Shown here piece after piece: positions 52,771-61,260 of a stretch of 64,000 bases of DNA. Each line of letters begins with the position of its first letter. Position 1 is the first letter of the stretch. A program made the position numbers and the translations under genes. The stretch spans positions 1 through 64,000 of the forward strand of contig NZ_JAGGLO010000009.1 in assembly GCF_017874475.1 (NCBI RefSeq), written 5' to 3'. The notes beneath the pieces are model-generated. The model had not been told where the DNA came from, made no database searches, and was given only the letters and a program-made list of their open reading frames with translations. Origin of the DNA: Anaerococcus degeneri (GTDB lineage Bacteria; Bacillota; Clostridia; Tissierellales; Peptoniphilaceae).

Positions 52771-54483
52771 CTACTCACCCCTATCGTTTGATAAACTTAT
52801 ATGTGATTTCCACATTTTTGCATATGTTTCACTTTTTTCAAGAAGTTCTTTATGAGTTCCTTCCGCTTCAATTTCCCCATTGTTTAATACTATAATCTTA
52901 TCTGCCCCTATTATTGTAGAAAGTCTATGAGCAATCATGATAACAGTTTTATTTTCTACTAATGCATCTATCGATTTTTGAATTTCAGCTTCATTATCTG
53001 GATCAGAATATGCTGTAGCTTCGTCTAATAAAACTATTGGGCTGTCTTTAAGCAAAGCTCTAGCTATTGTAAGTCTTTGTCTCTCACCGCCAGATAAATT
53101 GCTTCCAGATTCTCCTATTATGGTTTCATATCCATTAGGAAGACTCATAATAAAGTCATGACAAGAAGCTTTTTTACAAGCATCTTTTATCTCTTCAATA
53201 CTAGCATTTTGATTTGCCATTCTCATATTATCTATAATACTTTTCCTAAATAGATAATTTTCTTGTGATACATAGGTTACAAGTTCCATGTTCTTTTCAA
53301 GAGAAACATCTTTAAGATTTACATTTCCTACGGATATTTTCCCTTTATTAATGTTCCAATATCCCGCAATTAGCTTAGCAATAGTGGATTTTCCACCGCC
53401 AGAATAACCAACAATAGCTGTAAGTTTATTTTCTTTTGCACTAAAGGATAAGTTATCAAAAACTTTTTTCTTATCATTATAGGCAAAACATACATTTTCA
53501 AAATTAATATCGTATGATCTTATTTTCTCCTCTCCATTACCTCGTTCTAACTCTGGTAACTCAATAACATTTTTTATTTCATCAATTACAACTCTCACAT
53601 TCGCCATAGTATCCATATGACTCATAGCTTTAATCAAAGGTTTGTAGCAGGCATAAGATAATAAAACACACATTATTAGATTGCCTACTTCAATACTTCC
53701 ATTCATATACAAGTATAAAGAAGTTGGTAAAACAAATAATAAAGTTGATGGTAAAACTTCCATTGCTGCTGTCATATAGAAACAAACACTTAAATACCAA
53801 TTTAGCATACTGTCTCTATTACTATTTACAGCATCTACAAATTTTCCATATGATGATGCAGATTTATTGAATGCCTTTATAACTTGAATACCTCTAATAT
53901 ATTCAACAGCTGTTGTATTCATGTTTTTTGCGGCTTCTTGATAATTTCGTGATTTTTCTTCATATCCGCCCATCATTAGAATTGAAAATAACACCCCTAG
54001 AGGTAAGGTTATAAGATTTGCAATTCCAATTCTCCAATCTATAATAAAAACAATAACTACTAAAGCGATTGGAATGATAAGATTAGCTATTACTTCAGGA
54101 ATAACATGAGCTATCGGTTGCTCAATTTTATTCAAAGTTTCTACCATAAACTGAGTCCATTCTCCACTAGATCGTTTTTCAATCTCTCCCATTGATAATC
54201 TATTAATTTTTCTTACAAGTTTCTTCCTCTCGTCCTCTATTATGCGAAATGCTAAATTGTGAGAAATTAAAGTTGAAATCTCATGAAAAATAACACTTCC
54301 TATTAATCCACCTAAAATAAGCAAAATTGGTCTTACATAGAATTCTAAATCTGTATTATTAATTGCTATATTTTGAGTAATCTTAGCCAAAGCAAAATAT
54401 GGTACAACACCACAAAAAACACCAATTATTGCTATAATAACTGACGATAAAATTTGTCCTATATGCTTTTTTAAAACTTCCAT
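52771..54483 (-). CDS. ABC transporter half-subunit (membrane plus ATPase), first of a pair
   Basis: A 570-residue exporter-fold ABC half-transporter. Six membrane helices precede Walker A GYSGGGKST, signature LSGGERQR, Walker B IVLLDEATAYSD and the switch histidine in IMIAHRLSTI. Walker A is unusual in carrying GGGK. AGGAGGT ribosome binding site; 15 bases after the ECF ATPase gene. It pairs with the following gene. DEATAYSDPDNE rather than DEATSALD is a feature of the siderophore-type pairs, which leans towards metallophore transport. Confidence 0.92.
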   Translation of the reverse strand: MEVLKKHIGQILSSVIIAIIGVFCGVVPYFALAKITQNIAINNTDLEFYVRPILLILGGLIGSVIFHEISTLISHNLAFRIIEDERKKLVRKINRLSMGEIEKRSSGEWTQFMVETLNKIEQPIAHVIPEVIANLIIPIALVVIVFIIDWRIGIANLITLPLGVLFSILMMGGYEEKSRNYQEAAKNMNTTAVEYIRGIQVIKAFNKSASSYGKFVDAVNSNRDSMLNWYLSVCFYMTAAMEVLPSTLLFVLPTSLYLYMNGSIEVGNLIMCVLLSYACYKPLIKAMSHMDTMANVRVVIDEIKNVIELPELERGNGEEKIRSYDINFENVCFAYNDKKKVFDNLSFSAKENKLTAIVGYSGGGKSTIAKLIAGYWNINKGKISVGNVNLKDVSLEKNMELVTYVSQENYLFRKSIIDNMRMANQNASIEEIKDACKKASCHDFIMSLPNGYETIIGESGSNLSGGERQRLTIARALLKDSPIVLLDEATAYSDPDNEAEIQKSIDALVENKTVIMIAHRLSTIIGADKIIVLNNGEIEAEGTHKELLEKSETYAKMWKSHISLSNDRGE

Positions 54484-54498
54484 TACGCACCTCCTAAA

Positions 54499-56007
54499 TT
54501 ATTTAGCCTCCATAGCTCTTAACAGCTGTCCTATATTATCAATATAAAAATCTTCTGTTATTATCCCATTCTCTAGTTTTACAAGTCTATCACACGTCTT
54601 TGCTATAAATTCAATATCATGAGAAATTATCAAAAATTTTGTTCCTTTTCTTTGTTCCTCTTTGATTAATCTCCCCACCTTATCCATACTCCTGAAATCA
54701 AGCCCTGATGTCGGCTCATCCAATATAATAAAAGGGGTTTCTCTCAACATAGCTACACATAGAACTAGTCTTTGTTTTTGACCACCTGATAAAGTTGCTG
54801 GATGCTTATCTCTTATATCAAATAATCCAACTTTTTTTAAAAGTTCCTCTGCTTTCGTGATATAATCTTCTCTATTTTTTAACCCAGTTAATAATTCATC
54901 CATCAAATCTTCCCCAAATAATTGAGAGTCTAAATCTTGAGGAATATACCACACTTTACTTAACCTCATCTTTTTATTAGCTTTGTGTCCATTTATCTTT
55001 ATTTCTCCATCAGTCTGATTTTGAATCCCAGAATAAATTTTACCGAGTGTACTTTTACCTGTTCCATTTATTCCTACTAAAGCAATAGTCTCATTGCTAT
55101 CAAATTTAAGTGACACATCTTTTAGTACGAAATTATTTTTATATTTTTTACTAATATTTTTCACCTCAAAATCAAAAAAATTGTCACTACTAATTTCTTT
55201 TTCTTTAACTTTGTGGTCATCTACAACAATATCATCAAGATTTATTGAGCGTAAGCCCAATGCATTTAAGTCTTTTGAACTAATTTTTTCAAATTCTTCT
55301 GCTTTATAACTATTTGTTAAAGATCCATTTTGTATCAATAAATACCTATCAGCTATTCCTTTTAAATAAAATAACCTATGCTCAACAATTACTATAGTTT
55401 TCCCTTCGTTTTTTAAGTCCATTATAAGTTTTGAAAATTTATATATTGATTTCAAATCAAGATTTGCAGATGGTTCATCAAATACATATATAGATGGTTC
55501 GATAGCTCTCGCTGAACAAATTGCTACTTTTTGCCTAATTCCATAGGATAAATTGTATATCCTATTATTTAGCAATTTATCAATATTCATTTTCTCACTT
55601 GATTCATTTACTCTTCTTATTATTTCATCACGCTTATATCCCAAATTTTCCGGTCCAAATGCAATTTCTCCATTAACTTCATTGGCAAAAAATTGGCTTC
55701 TAGGATCTTGAAATACATTACCGACTAACTTTGCTATCTCCCATGATTTTAAATTTCTTATAGATTTGCTATCAATAAATACTTCTCCATCTAAATTTCC
55801 TTCGTAAAAATTTGGAATTAATCCATTTATAGCTCTTGTCAAAGTAGACTTGCCACATCCCGACTCCCCTATAATTACACAACATTCACCATCTTTAATG
55901 TCTAAATTTATATCTTTCAACTGTTCATCTTTATTGCTATTATACGAAAAAGATAATTTCCTAATTTCCAGTTTATTATTCAATGATGCACCTCTCATAT
56001 AAGACAT
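54499..56007 (-). CDS. ECF transporter ATPase, duplicated (A and A' in one protein)
   Basis: A 502-residue fusion of two EcfA-type ATP-binding domains. Domain 1 has GESGCGKST and LSYGIRQKVAI; domain 2 has GINGTGKST and LSGGQKQRLVL with DEPTSGLDF. It energises uptake through the T and S subunits encoded just upstream, so a complete ECF transporter is present. Its first codons overlap the end of the EcfT gene by 13 bases. A TTG with GAGAGGTG upstream, nine codons in, is an alternative start. Confidence 0.92.
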   Translation of the reverse strand: MSYMRGASLNNKLEIRKLSFSYNSNKDEQLKDINLDIKDGECCVIIGESGCGKSTLTRAINGLIPNFYEGNLDGEVFIDSKSIRNLKSWEIAKLVGNVFQDPRSQFFANEVNGEIAFGPENLGYKRDEIIRRVNESSEKMNIDKLLNNRIYNLSYGIRQKVAICSARAIEPSIYVFDEPSANLDLKSIYKFSKLIMDLKNEGKTIVIVEHRLFYLKGIADRYLLIQNGSLTNSYKAEEFEKISSKDLNALGLRSINLDDIVVDDHKVKEKEISSDNFFDFEVKNISKKYKNNFVLKDVSLKFDSNETIALVGINGTGKSTLGKIYSGIQNQTDGEIKINGHKANKKMRLSKVWYIPQDLDSQLFGEDLMDELLTGLKNREDYITKAEELLKKVGLFDIRDKHPATLSGGQKQRLVLCVAMLRETPFIILDEPTSGLDFRSMDKVGRLIKEEQRKGTKFLIISHDIEFIAKTCDRLVKLENGIITEDFYIDNIGQLLRAMEAK

Positions 56008-56669
56008 AATATAAATAAAACAAAGCTTGCAGTTATTATAATTATGTCTAATTTACACAACTTGTTACTATAATATGAATCCCTTTTTATTGGGTTTTCA
56101 ATTCCTCTAACAATCGCTGCTGCTGATAATTCATCTCCTACTTTTATAGAACGAAAAATTAAAGGAACTATGGCATATTCAAGAGTCCTCAAAGGATTTG
56201 ATAAAATATGAAAGAAGTTACCTGTAAATCCCCTTACTTTCATAGCTTCTTTTATTGTTCTAAATTCCCCAGCAATTGTTGGTACAAATCGAATAATTAC
56301 CGTTAATATAAGTACAAAATTTCGTGGCAACATTAATTTGTGAAATATTGAAATTAATTTTCCTGATGGTATCTTAAAAGTTAAAAATCCTGCCATGATT
56401 GGAACTATGAATTTATACAACATTCCCAAAAGCATTGGAGAAATTATAACTACACCACTAGGTATCATTTTTAATAACCAAAATGTAGTAAAACTATATA
56501 TCATAAAATAAATAATGCTCTGCTTGATAAAACCAAAATATGCTAAAAGCATACAAAGCCATCCTACAAACAGAGCATGCATATAGTAACTTTTTGTAAA
56601 TATTGACACCATACAGGAAATTATAGTTAAAAAAAGACAAGTTATTCCACTTATTTTTTCTATTTTCAT
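55995..56669 (-). CDS. ECF transporter transmembrane T component (CbiQ/EcfT family)
   Basis: A 224-residue membrane coupling protein with about five helices. The cytoplasmic motifs that contact the ATPases are visible as EAMKVRGF and ELSAAAIVRGIENP, the two Ala-Arg-Gly-type motifs of EcfT. It links the S component encoded upstream with the double ATPase downstream. Spacing and overlaps show one operon. Confidence 0.88.
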   Translation of the reverse strand: MKIEKISGITCLFLTIISCMVSIFTKSYYMHALFVGWLCMLLAYFGFIKQSIIYFMIYSFTTFWLLKMIPSGVVIISPMLLGMLYKFIVPIMAGFLTFKIPSGKLISIFHKLMLPRNFVLILTVIIRFVPTIAGEFRTIKEAMKVRGFTGNFFHILSNPLRTLEYAIVPLIFRSIKVGDELSAAAIVRGIENPIKRDSYYSNKLCKLDIIIITASFVLFILCLI

Positions 56670-56686
56670 TTCCCATATATCTCCAT

Positions 56687-57289
56687 TTACTCTAAAATAC
56701 CCGCCTTTTTAAAGTGTTTTTTAAGAATTTTTTGTGCAAACAAAACACCTAAAGCAGATAATATAACGGTTATTGTTACACCTAATAATAGTAGTTTTGG
56801 TGAAGATACCAAATTATATTGCAATGTTAATGTCCTATCTGCAAACCCACTCTCTAAAGCTTGCTTTTGATAAGATTCCCAAGCTATCCAACATGGAACT
56901 CCTATTCCCATGAACATACCAGCACCATAAACACTCCAGCCAATCATATTTCTTATTGGATTTATATAAGTGTCTTTGCCTATCATTACTATTTCACACA
57001 AAATAGCAAGTCCAATAAAATATGGAAGCATAAACACATAACCCATAGCTGCTGTGATAAGACCATAAATTAATATCCATATAAATAATAGCCCATGTTT
57101 ATTAAGTCTGTTAGCTGCTACCAAGTAGAAAATAGCTCCTATAAACATTTCGATTCCAGCAGTACCATAAATATACACAACTGGAACAGCAACCATACTC
57201 ATTCCAACAACAATAGAAATTGCATAAAACAAGGCAATCATAATAGCTACTGTTACTACATCTTTTGTAGTCATTTTTTTATTGTTCAT
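56687..57289 (-). CDS. ECF transporter S component, MptD/Trep_Strep family
   Basis: A 200-residue substrate-binding membrane protein with six helices. The N-terminus MTTKDVVTVAIMIALFYAI is typical of S components. The family (TIGR02185, Trep_Strep) occurs in streptococci and treponemes next to the same T/A and double ABC genes. The ligand is unknown; heme, siderophore or metal-related uptake has been shown or proposed for related ECF systems. First gene of the transporter operon, GGAGGTGTTTT before the ATG. Confidence 0.88.
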   Translation of the reverse strand: MNNKKMTTKDVVTVAIMIALFYAISIVVGMSMVAVPVVYIYGTAGIEMFIGAIFYLVAANRLNKHGLLFIWILIYGLITAAMGYVFMLPYFIGLAILCEIVMIGKDTYINPIRNMIGWSVYGAGMFMGIGVPCWIAWESYQKQALESGFADRTLTLQYNLVSSPKLLLLGVTITVILSALGVLFAQKILKKHFKKAGILE

Positions 57290-57349
57290 AAAACACCTCC
57301 GTCAATTAATAAAATGTACATAGAATGTGTATAGAGAATATTTACAAAA

Positions 57350-57391
57350 AAATATCCATCTCAACTTTATTATAAAGTAAGATGGATATTT
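57350..57391 (-). terminator. Terminator after the AraC gene
   Basis: AAATATCCATCT (57350-57361) pairs perfectly with AGATGGATATTT (57380-57391); on the minus strand a run of T follows. It separates the regulator from the transporter operon, which should have its own promoter in the following 60 bases. Confidence 0.85.
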
Positions 57392-57430
57392 TCTTTATAA
57401 CCTGACAGCTCTTTATTTGCTCTAAAAAGG

Positions 57431-58402
57431 TCAGATTGATTTTTTTCTATATTCTTGAGGAGTTTGCCCAAAATGTTTTTTGAATGACTCAGAAAATTTA
57501 CTAGGATTCAAATATCCTGACAAATCAGAAATCTCTCCTATTGACATTAAGGGTTTATGAATTAATAATTTAGCAGCGGCTTCTAAACAATTTTCCCTAA
57601 TAAAATTACCTATTGAGCTTCCAGTTATGTATATAAAACATCTCTTCAAACTGGATTCTGAGATAGCATATTTTTTTGATAAATCAGAAATAGAATATCT
57701 TTCAAAAGGATTATTTAAAATCGTCTTATATGATTCTACAGTTGCTTTATATACTGGTTCTGAAAAAGATGTAAACTTAAAAGTATCTGAACTTTCAACT
57801 AAATTTAAAAATAATAACAACTCTATTGTCTTTATAATTGAATAAGAAAGTCTTATTCTAGAATCTACTCTATAAAGTTCACTAATAACATGGTCTATCT
57901 CATGACGTGAATGAATAATTAAAGCTGCACCATTTTTACATAAACGATCTTTTATTTCTAACAAATCAATTTTTGCGTACGGAAAGTATTTATCAATAGA
58001 TTTTTGTGCCTTTTCAATATCAATAAATATTGAAAGTCCCACATATTTTTTTGTTGGTATGCATGAATCTTCAAAAAGAACTTTACCTATTTCGATTACA
58101 CTTAGATCACCTTTACCTATCAGAGCACGTTCATTATTTTCAAGTTTAAACTCATAACATCCCTCTAAGCAATGATCTATTTCTAAAACCCCGCTTTTAG
58201 GATTTATTTTTTGATATGCCGTCTCCATATTAAGGTTATTATAAGATAATTGAACACCTTCAAATAAATTGTAGCAACGCATTTCTCCACAGCCAGTGGA
58301 ATTTTCAATTGTATAAATTTTACATTCATCAGTAACCTTTTTTTCAGAAAAAATATATCCTTCAAGTACATTTTCTATAATATCTTCATGATTTAATTCC
58401 AA
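57431..58402 (-). CDS. AraC-family transcriptional regulator
   Basis: A 323-residue activator. The C-terminal AraC domain has two helix-turn-helix units (ISDLSKKYAISESSLKRCF and SIGEISDLSGYLNPSKFSESF) and ends with HFGQTPQEYRK. The N-terminal half has four Cys in a YIFSEKKVTDECKIY and STGCGEMRCYN region, which may sense a ligand. This type stands before ECF/ABC uptake genes and is related to siderophore-responsive AraC proteins such as YbtA/IrtR-like regulators. Translation starts at TTG, seven bases after AGGAGG. Confidence 0.88.
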   Translation of the reverse strand: MELNHEDIIENVLEGYIFSEKKVTDECKIYTIENSTGCGEMRCYNLFEGVQLSYNNLNMETAYQKINPKSGVLEIDHCLEGCYEFKLENNERALIGKGDLSVIEIGKVLFEDSCIPTKKYVGLSIFIDIEKAQKSIDKYFPYAKIDLLEIKDRLCKNGAALIIHSRHEIDHVISELYRVDSRIRLSYSIIKTIELLLFLNLVESSDTFKFTSFSEPVYKATVESYKTILNNPFERYSISDLSKKYAISESSLKRCFIYITGSSIGNFIRENCLEAAAKLLIHKPLMSIGEISDLSGYLNPSKFSESFKKHFGQTPQEYRKKSI

Positions 58403-58567
58403 AACTCTACCTCCTAATGCATCATAATAATTAATTAAATTATACCCAAAAATTAGATTTTATACTAAAAATACACTATAGCATATTAATCGTACATCTA
58501 TATTTTAAGCTTTTCTATTAGATACAAACATTTCAATTTTATGGTATAATGGTAATAATTAAATAAC

Positions 58568-58584
58568 ACGCTTAACGCTTATAA
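58568..58584. repeat. 17-bp direct repeat, right copy of cargo boundary
   Basis: ACGCTTAACGCTTATAA, identical to 49085-49101; it lies at the start of the candidate transfer origin. Confidence 0.75.
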
Positions 58585-58727
58585 CTTTAATAGCAAGCAC
58601 AGTAAGTGTACGGACACTTACGAAAAAATTAATGGAGCAGACCTTTACGGAATGCTCCATTTTTTTATTTTTACCTTGTTAGGGAGAACCCTAAGACCCC
58701 GAAATATATTTTATAAAGGAGAATAAA
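58568..58727 (+). other. Candidate origin of transfer (oriT)
   Basis: 160 bases directly upstream of mobC with several inverted repeats: GTAAGTGT/ACACTTAC (58602-58621), GGAGCA/TGCTCC followed by seven T (58633-58665, also a terminator), and TTAGGG/CCCTAA (58679-58694) followed by AGACCCCG. Position, repeats and the neighbouring MobC/relaxase genes suit an oriT; the nick site cannot be fixed by eye. Confidence 0.5.
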
Positions 58728-59084
58728 ATGGCAAATAGATTTAGAAATGAAAGAATAGAAATAAAACTAACCAAAGAAGAAAAGGAAGTTTTTGAAAAGA
58801 AAATGAAACTTGCTAATTGCAAAACTATGTCTCACTTTCTTAGGAAATGTGTATTAGAAAAAGAAATTTATGTAATAGATTTAGAACCATTTAGAAACCT
58901 ACAATGGCTTCTTTCAAATGCAACAAATAACATAAACCAGATCGCCAAGGCTACTAATACAACTGGTGTTATTTACAAAAATGAAATCGAGTCAATGAAT
59001 AAACAGATAGAAAAATTATCAAGAGAAATATGGCAAATCCATTCCCTACTTCTTAATAAATCAAAAGAAAGTTCTGGTGATTAG
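58728..59084 (+). CDS. mobC: Mobilization protein MobC (relaxosome accessory)
   Basis: A 118-residue ribbon-helix-helix type accessory protein. RNERIEIKLTKEEKEVFEKK is the N-terminal DNA-binding strand and helix. The family core is ATNNINQIAKATNTTG, with the NxIARNxN-like pattern of MobC proteins. It opens DNA at oriT for the relaxase. Good ribosome binding site AAAGGAG. It overlaps the relaxase frame by a few bases if that starts at the upstream GTG. Confidence 0.88.
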   Translation: MANRFRNERIEIKLTKEEKEVFEKKMKLANCKTMSHFLRKCVLEKEIYVIDLEPFRNLQWLLSNATNNINQIAKATNTTGVIYKNEIESMNKQIEKLSREIWQIHSLLLNKSKESSGD

Positions 59085-59085
59085 T

Positions 59086-60417
59086 ATGGCAATTACAAAA
59101 ATACATCCTATAAAATCAACTCTAAATTTGGCAATAGATTACATTACTAAGAGCGAAAAAACTGATGAAAAAGTCTTGGTATCTTCATTCAAATGTCATC
59201 CATCTACTGCCCATATTCAATTTATGAAAACACGAGAAGATAATGATACTAATGGTACAGTTTTGGCTAGACATTTAATCCAATCTTTTCTACCAGGAGA
59301 GGTTGATCCTATAAAAGCTCACGAAATTGGAATGGAATTATGTAAGAAAATTTTAAAAGAAGATTATGAATTTGTCCTTGCAACTCATATAGATAGAGGG
59401 CATATCCATAACCATATTATTTTTAATAATGTTAATTACAAGACTGGTAAATGCTACCAATCTAACAAAAAAACTTACCATAAAATTAGATGTCAAAGTG
59501 ACGAATTATGTAAAGAAAATAAGCTTTCAGTCATTGATGAATATTATGAAGCTTACAAGAGAAAATATAAAACTTCTGGTAAATCCTGGTATGAATATGA
59601 CCAAAACAAGAAAGGAAATTCTTGGAAATCTAAACTACAATTTGATATAGATAGAATGATTAATAAGTCTAAATCGTGGGAAGAGTTTTTAGAAAATATG
59701 AAATCTATTGATTATGAAATTAAATTTGGTAAACACATTGCTTTTCGTCATAAAGATAAGCAAAGATTTACAAGATCGAAGACTATCGGAGAAGATTATA
59801 CTGAAGAAAAATTAAAAGAAAGAATAGATTTAGCTATTAAAAACAGAGCTAATCCTTTTATAAAGAAAGTAGGAAATGTTATTGATATATCTACTAATAA
59901 AAAAGCTCAATCCTCAAAAGGTTATGAAGTCTGGGCAAGAAAACACAATATCAAAACAATGGCTGATTCAATAATTAAACTTCGAGAACAAGGAATTAAT
60001 TCAATTACTCAACTCGATGATCTAATCAAAAAATCTGCTGATGATAGACAAAACTTATTAGATAAAATAAAGAAAATTGAAACTGAGATGAAGAGTTTAT
60101 CCCAAGATATGGAAAATATAAATATTATAAATAAGCATCGTGAAGTCTATAAATACCACAAGAAAAATCCTGAGGATAAGCAATTCGCTGAAGAATATTA
60201 TAGCGAACTTTCCGTCTATAAAATAGCCGCAAAAGAAATCTTAGAAAACTATAAAAAACTACCAAATACAAAAGAAATATTAACCAAACTCGATAAATTG
60301 CAAGAAAAAAAGAACACCCTTATGCAAGAGTATTCTTTGAATAAAGAACAATTTTCCGACCTTGTTCAGTATAGAAAAAACTATGAAAATTATTATGGAA
60401 AGGAAGTGGAGAGATAA
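59086..60417 (+). CDS. mobA: Relaxase/mobilization nuclease (MobA, MOBP-type)
   Basis: A 443-residue relaxase. The ATG at 59086 gives the usual MAITKIHPIKS start; a GTG at 59077 is the alternative. The nucleophile is probably Y19 in LAIDYITKS. The HUH metal site is HIDRGHIHNHIIFN (H106, H108, H110), followed by NKKTYHKIRCQSDELC. A C-terminal coiled coil runs about residues 320-430. It nicks oriT and leads the strand into the recipient through a mating apparatus supplied by another element. Its C-terminal 60% is duplicated at 61255-62059. Confidence 0.92.
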   Translation: MAITKIHPIKSTLNLAIDYITKSEKTDEKVLVSSFKCHPSTAHIQFMKTREDNDTNGTVLARHLIQSFLPGEVDPIKAHEIGMELCKKILKEDYEFVLATHIDRGHIHNHIIFNNVNYKTGKCYQSNKKTYHKIRCQSDELCKENKLSVIDEYYEAYKRKYKTSGKSWYEYDQNKKGNSWKSKLQFDIDRMINKSKSWEEFLENMKSIDYEIKFGKHIAFRHKDKQRFTRSKTIGEDYTEEKLKERIDLAIKNRANPFIKKVGNVIDISTNKKAQSSKGYEVWARKHNIKTMADSIIKLREQGINSITQLDDLIKKSADDRQNLLDKIKKIETEMKSLSQDMENINIINKHREVYKYHKKNPEDKQFAEEYYSELSVYKIAAKEILENYKKLPNTKEILTKLDKLQEKKNTLMQEYSLNKEQFSDLVQYRKNYENYYGKEVER

Positions 60418-60572
60418 AAAGATATAAGCGGATAAAAGACCGTGTAAAATTTTGTGTATAGAAACCTCCTCTTTAATTTAATTAAAACATTAACTATAAG
60501 TTATTTTCTATTACTTGATATATCACTTTAAATGAGCAAAAAAAATAAAGGCAGTCCGAAGACTGCCGATAT
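60418..60572. other. Intergenic stretch with a possible IS256-like end
   Basis: ACCGTGTAAAATTTTGTGTA at 60438-60457 resembles the sequence after the RhuM gene (49102). GGCAGTCC/GACTGCC around 60551-60568 forms a hairpin that ends the leftward SSB-like gene. No other feature seen. Confidence 0.4.
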
Positions 60573-61229
60573 TTACCTCTCTGCGCCTTTGCTATGCTCT
60601 TTCTTAGTTGACTTAGTTTTGTCATCTGTCTTAAAGCTTTTTATTTGACCTAATATGGACTTTTTATCCTTATCTTGACTCTTTACTTGTTCTTTTGCTT
60701 TTAAGAGCTTAGAAGACAAAATACGGACATTCTTATGTTCCTTTCCGTTGTTGTCAATGCTTGTTTTTACTTGACCAAATATTTTAACAAAATCTCCTTG
60801 TTTTAGGTTATCTAAATCTTTTGTCTTATCTCCATAGGCTGAACAATTGGTATAAACTTTATTCCCATCGTCATCTTTTGAAACAATTGAAAAGTTGCTT
60901 ACCTTGAACTTTTCTCCATTAGCATTTTCTCTTTCAAGATTTTCTACTTTGCCAGCTATATTACCCACGAGATTTATGAGATCGTCTTTTTCTTCAAGTT
61001 CATTGGTATTTTCAACAATCTTACCTTGCTCTTTCATATCATCAATCATATAGTCAAAGTCATCATTTAATAGACCTGTTGTGTCTTTGATCATAAATAA
61101 AACATAGACTTCTTCAAGTGCCTTTTCATCATTGACACCTTTTTCTATGCTCACAAGTGCTTTTATAAAATCCTTGTAATTATTATTCATCATTTCTTCT
61201 AAGTTTTCTCTAATATCTTTGTATTCCAT
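60573..61229 (-). CDS. SSB-like OB-fold protein of the element
   Basis: A 218-residue soluble protein. The N-terminal helical domain (1-100) is rich in Asp/Glu. A central region (about 105-180) reads FKVSNFSIVSKDDDGNKVY, NCSAYGDKTKDLDNLKQGD and FVKIFGQVKTS, the pattern of a single-strand DNA-binding OB fold. A Lys-rich tail ends in KKEHSKGAER. It probably coats transferred single strands. The AAGGAGG site just upstream of its ATG is in a perfect hairpin. It lies in opposite orientation between the relaxase gene and its duplicated tail. Confidence 0.7.
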   Translation of the reverse strand: MEYKDIRENLEEMMNNNYKDFIKALVSIEKGVNDEKALEEVYVLFMIKDTTGLLNDDFDYMIDDMKEQGKIVENTNELEEKDDLINLVGNIAGKVENLERENANGEKFKVSNFSIVSKDDDGNKVYTNCSAYGDKTKDLDNLKQGDFVKIFGQVKTSIDNNGKEHKNVRILSSKLLKAKEQVKSQDKDKKSILGQIKSFKTDDKTKSTKKEHSKGAER

Positions 61230-61230
61230 A

Positions 61231-61260
61231 ATTTCCTCCTTGTATTAAATAAGGAGGAAA
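61231..61260 (-). promoter_or_regulatory. Inverted repeat enclosing the ribosome binding site of the SSB-like gene
   Basis: AATTTCCTCCTT (61231-61242) and AAGGAGGAAATT (61249-61260) are perfect 12-bp complements separated by a short A/T loop. In the leftward mRNA the Shine-Dalgarno site is fully paired. The right arm is also the point where the duplicated relaxase sequence begins, so it may be a recombination junction as well as a control hairpin. Confidence 0.6.
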
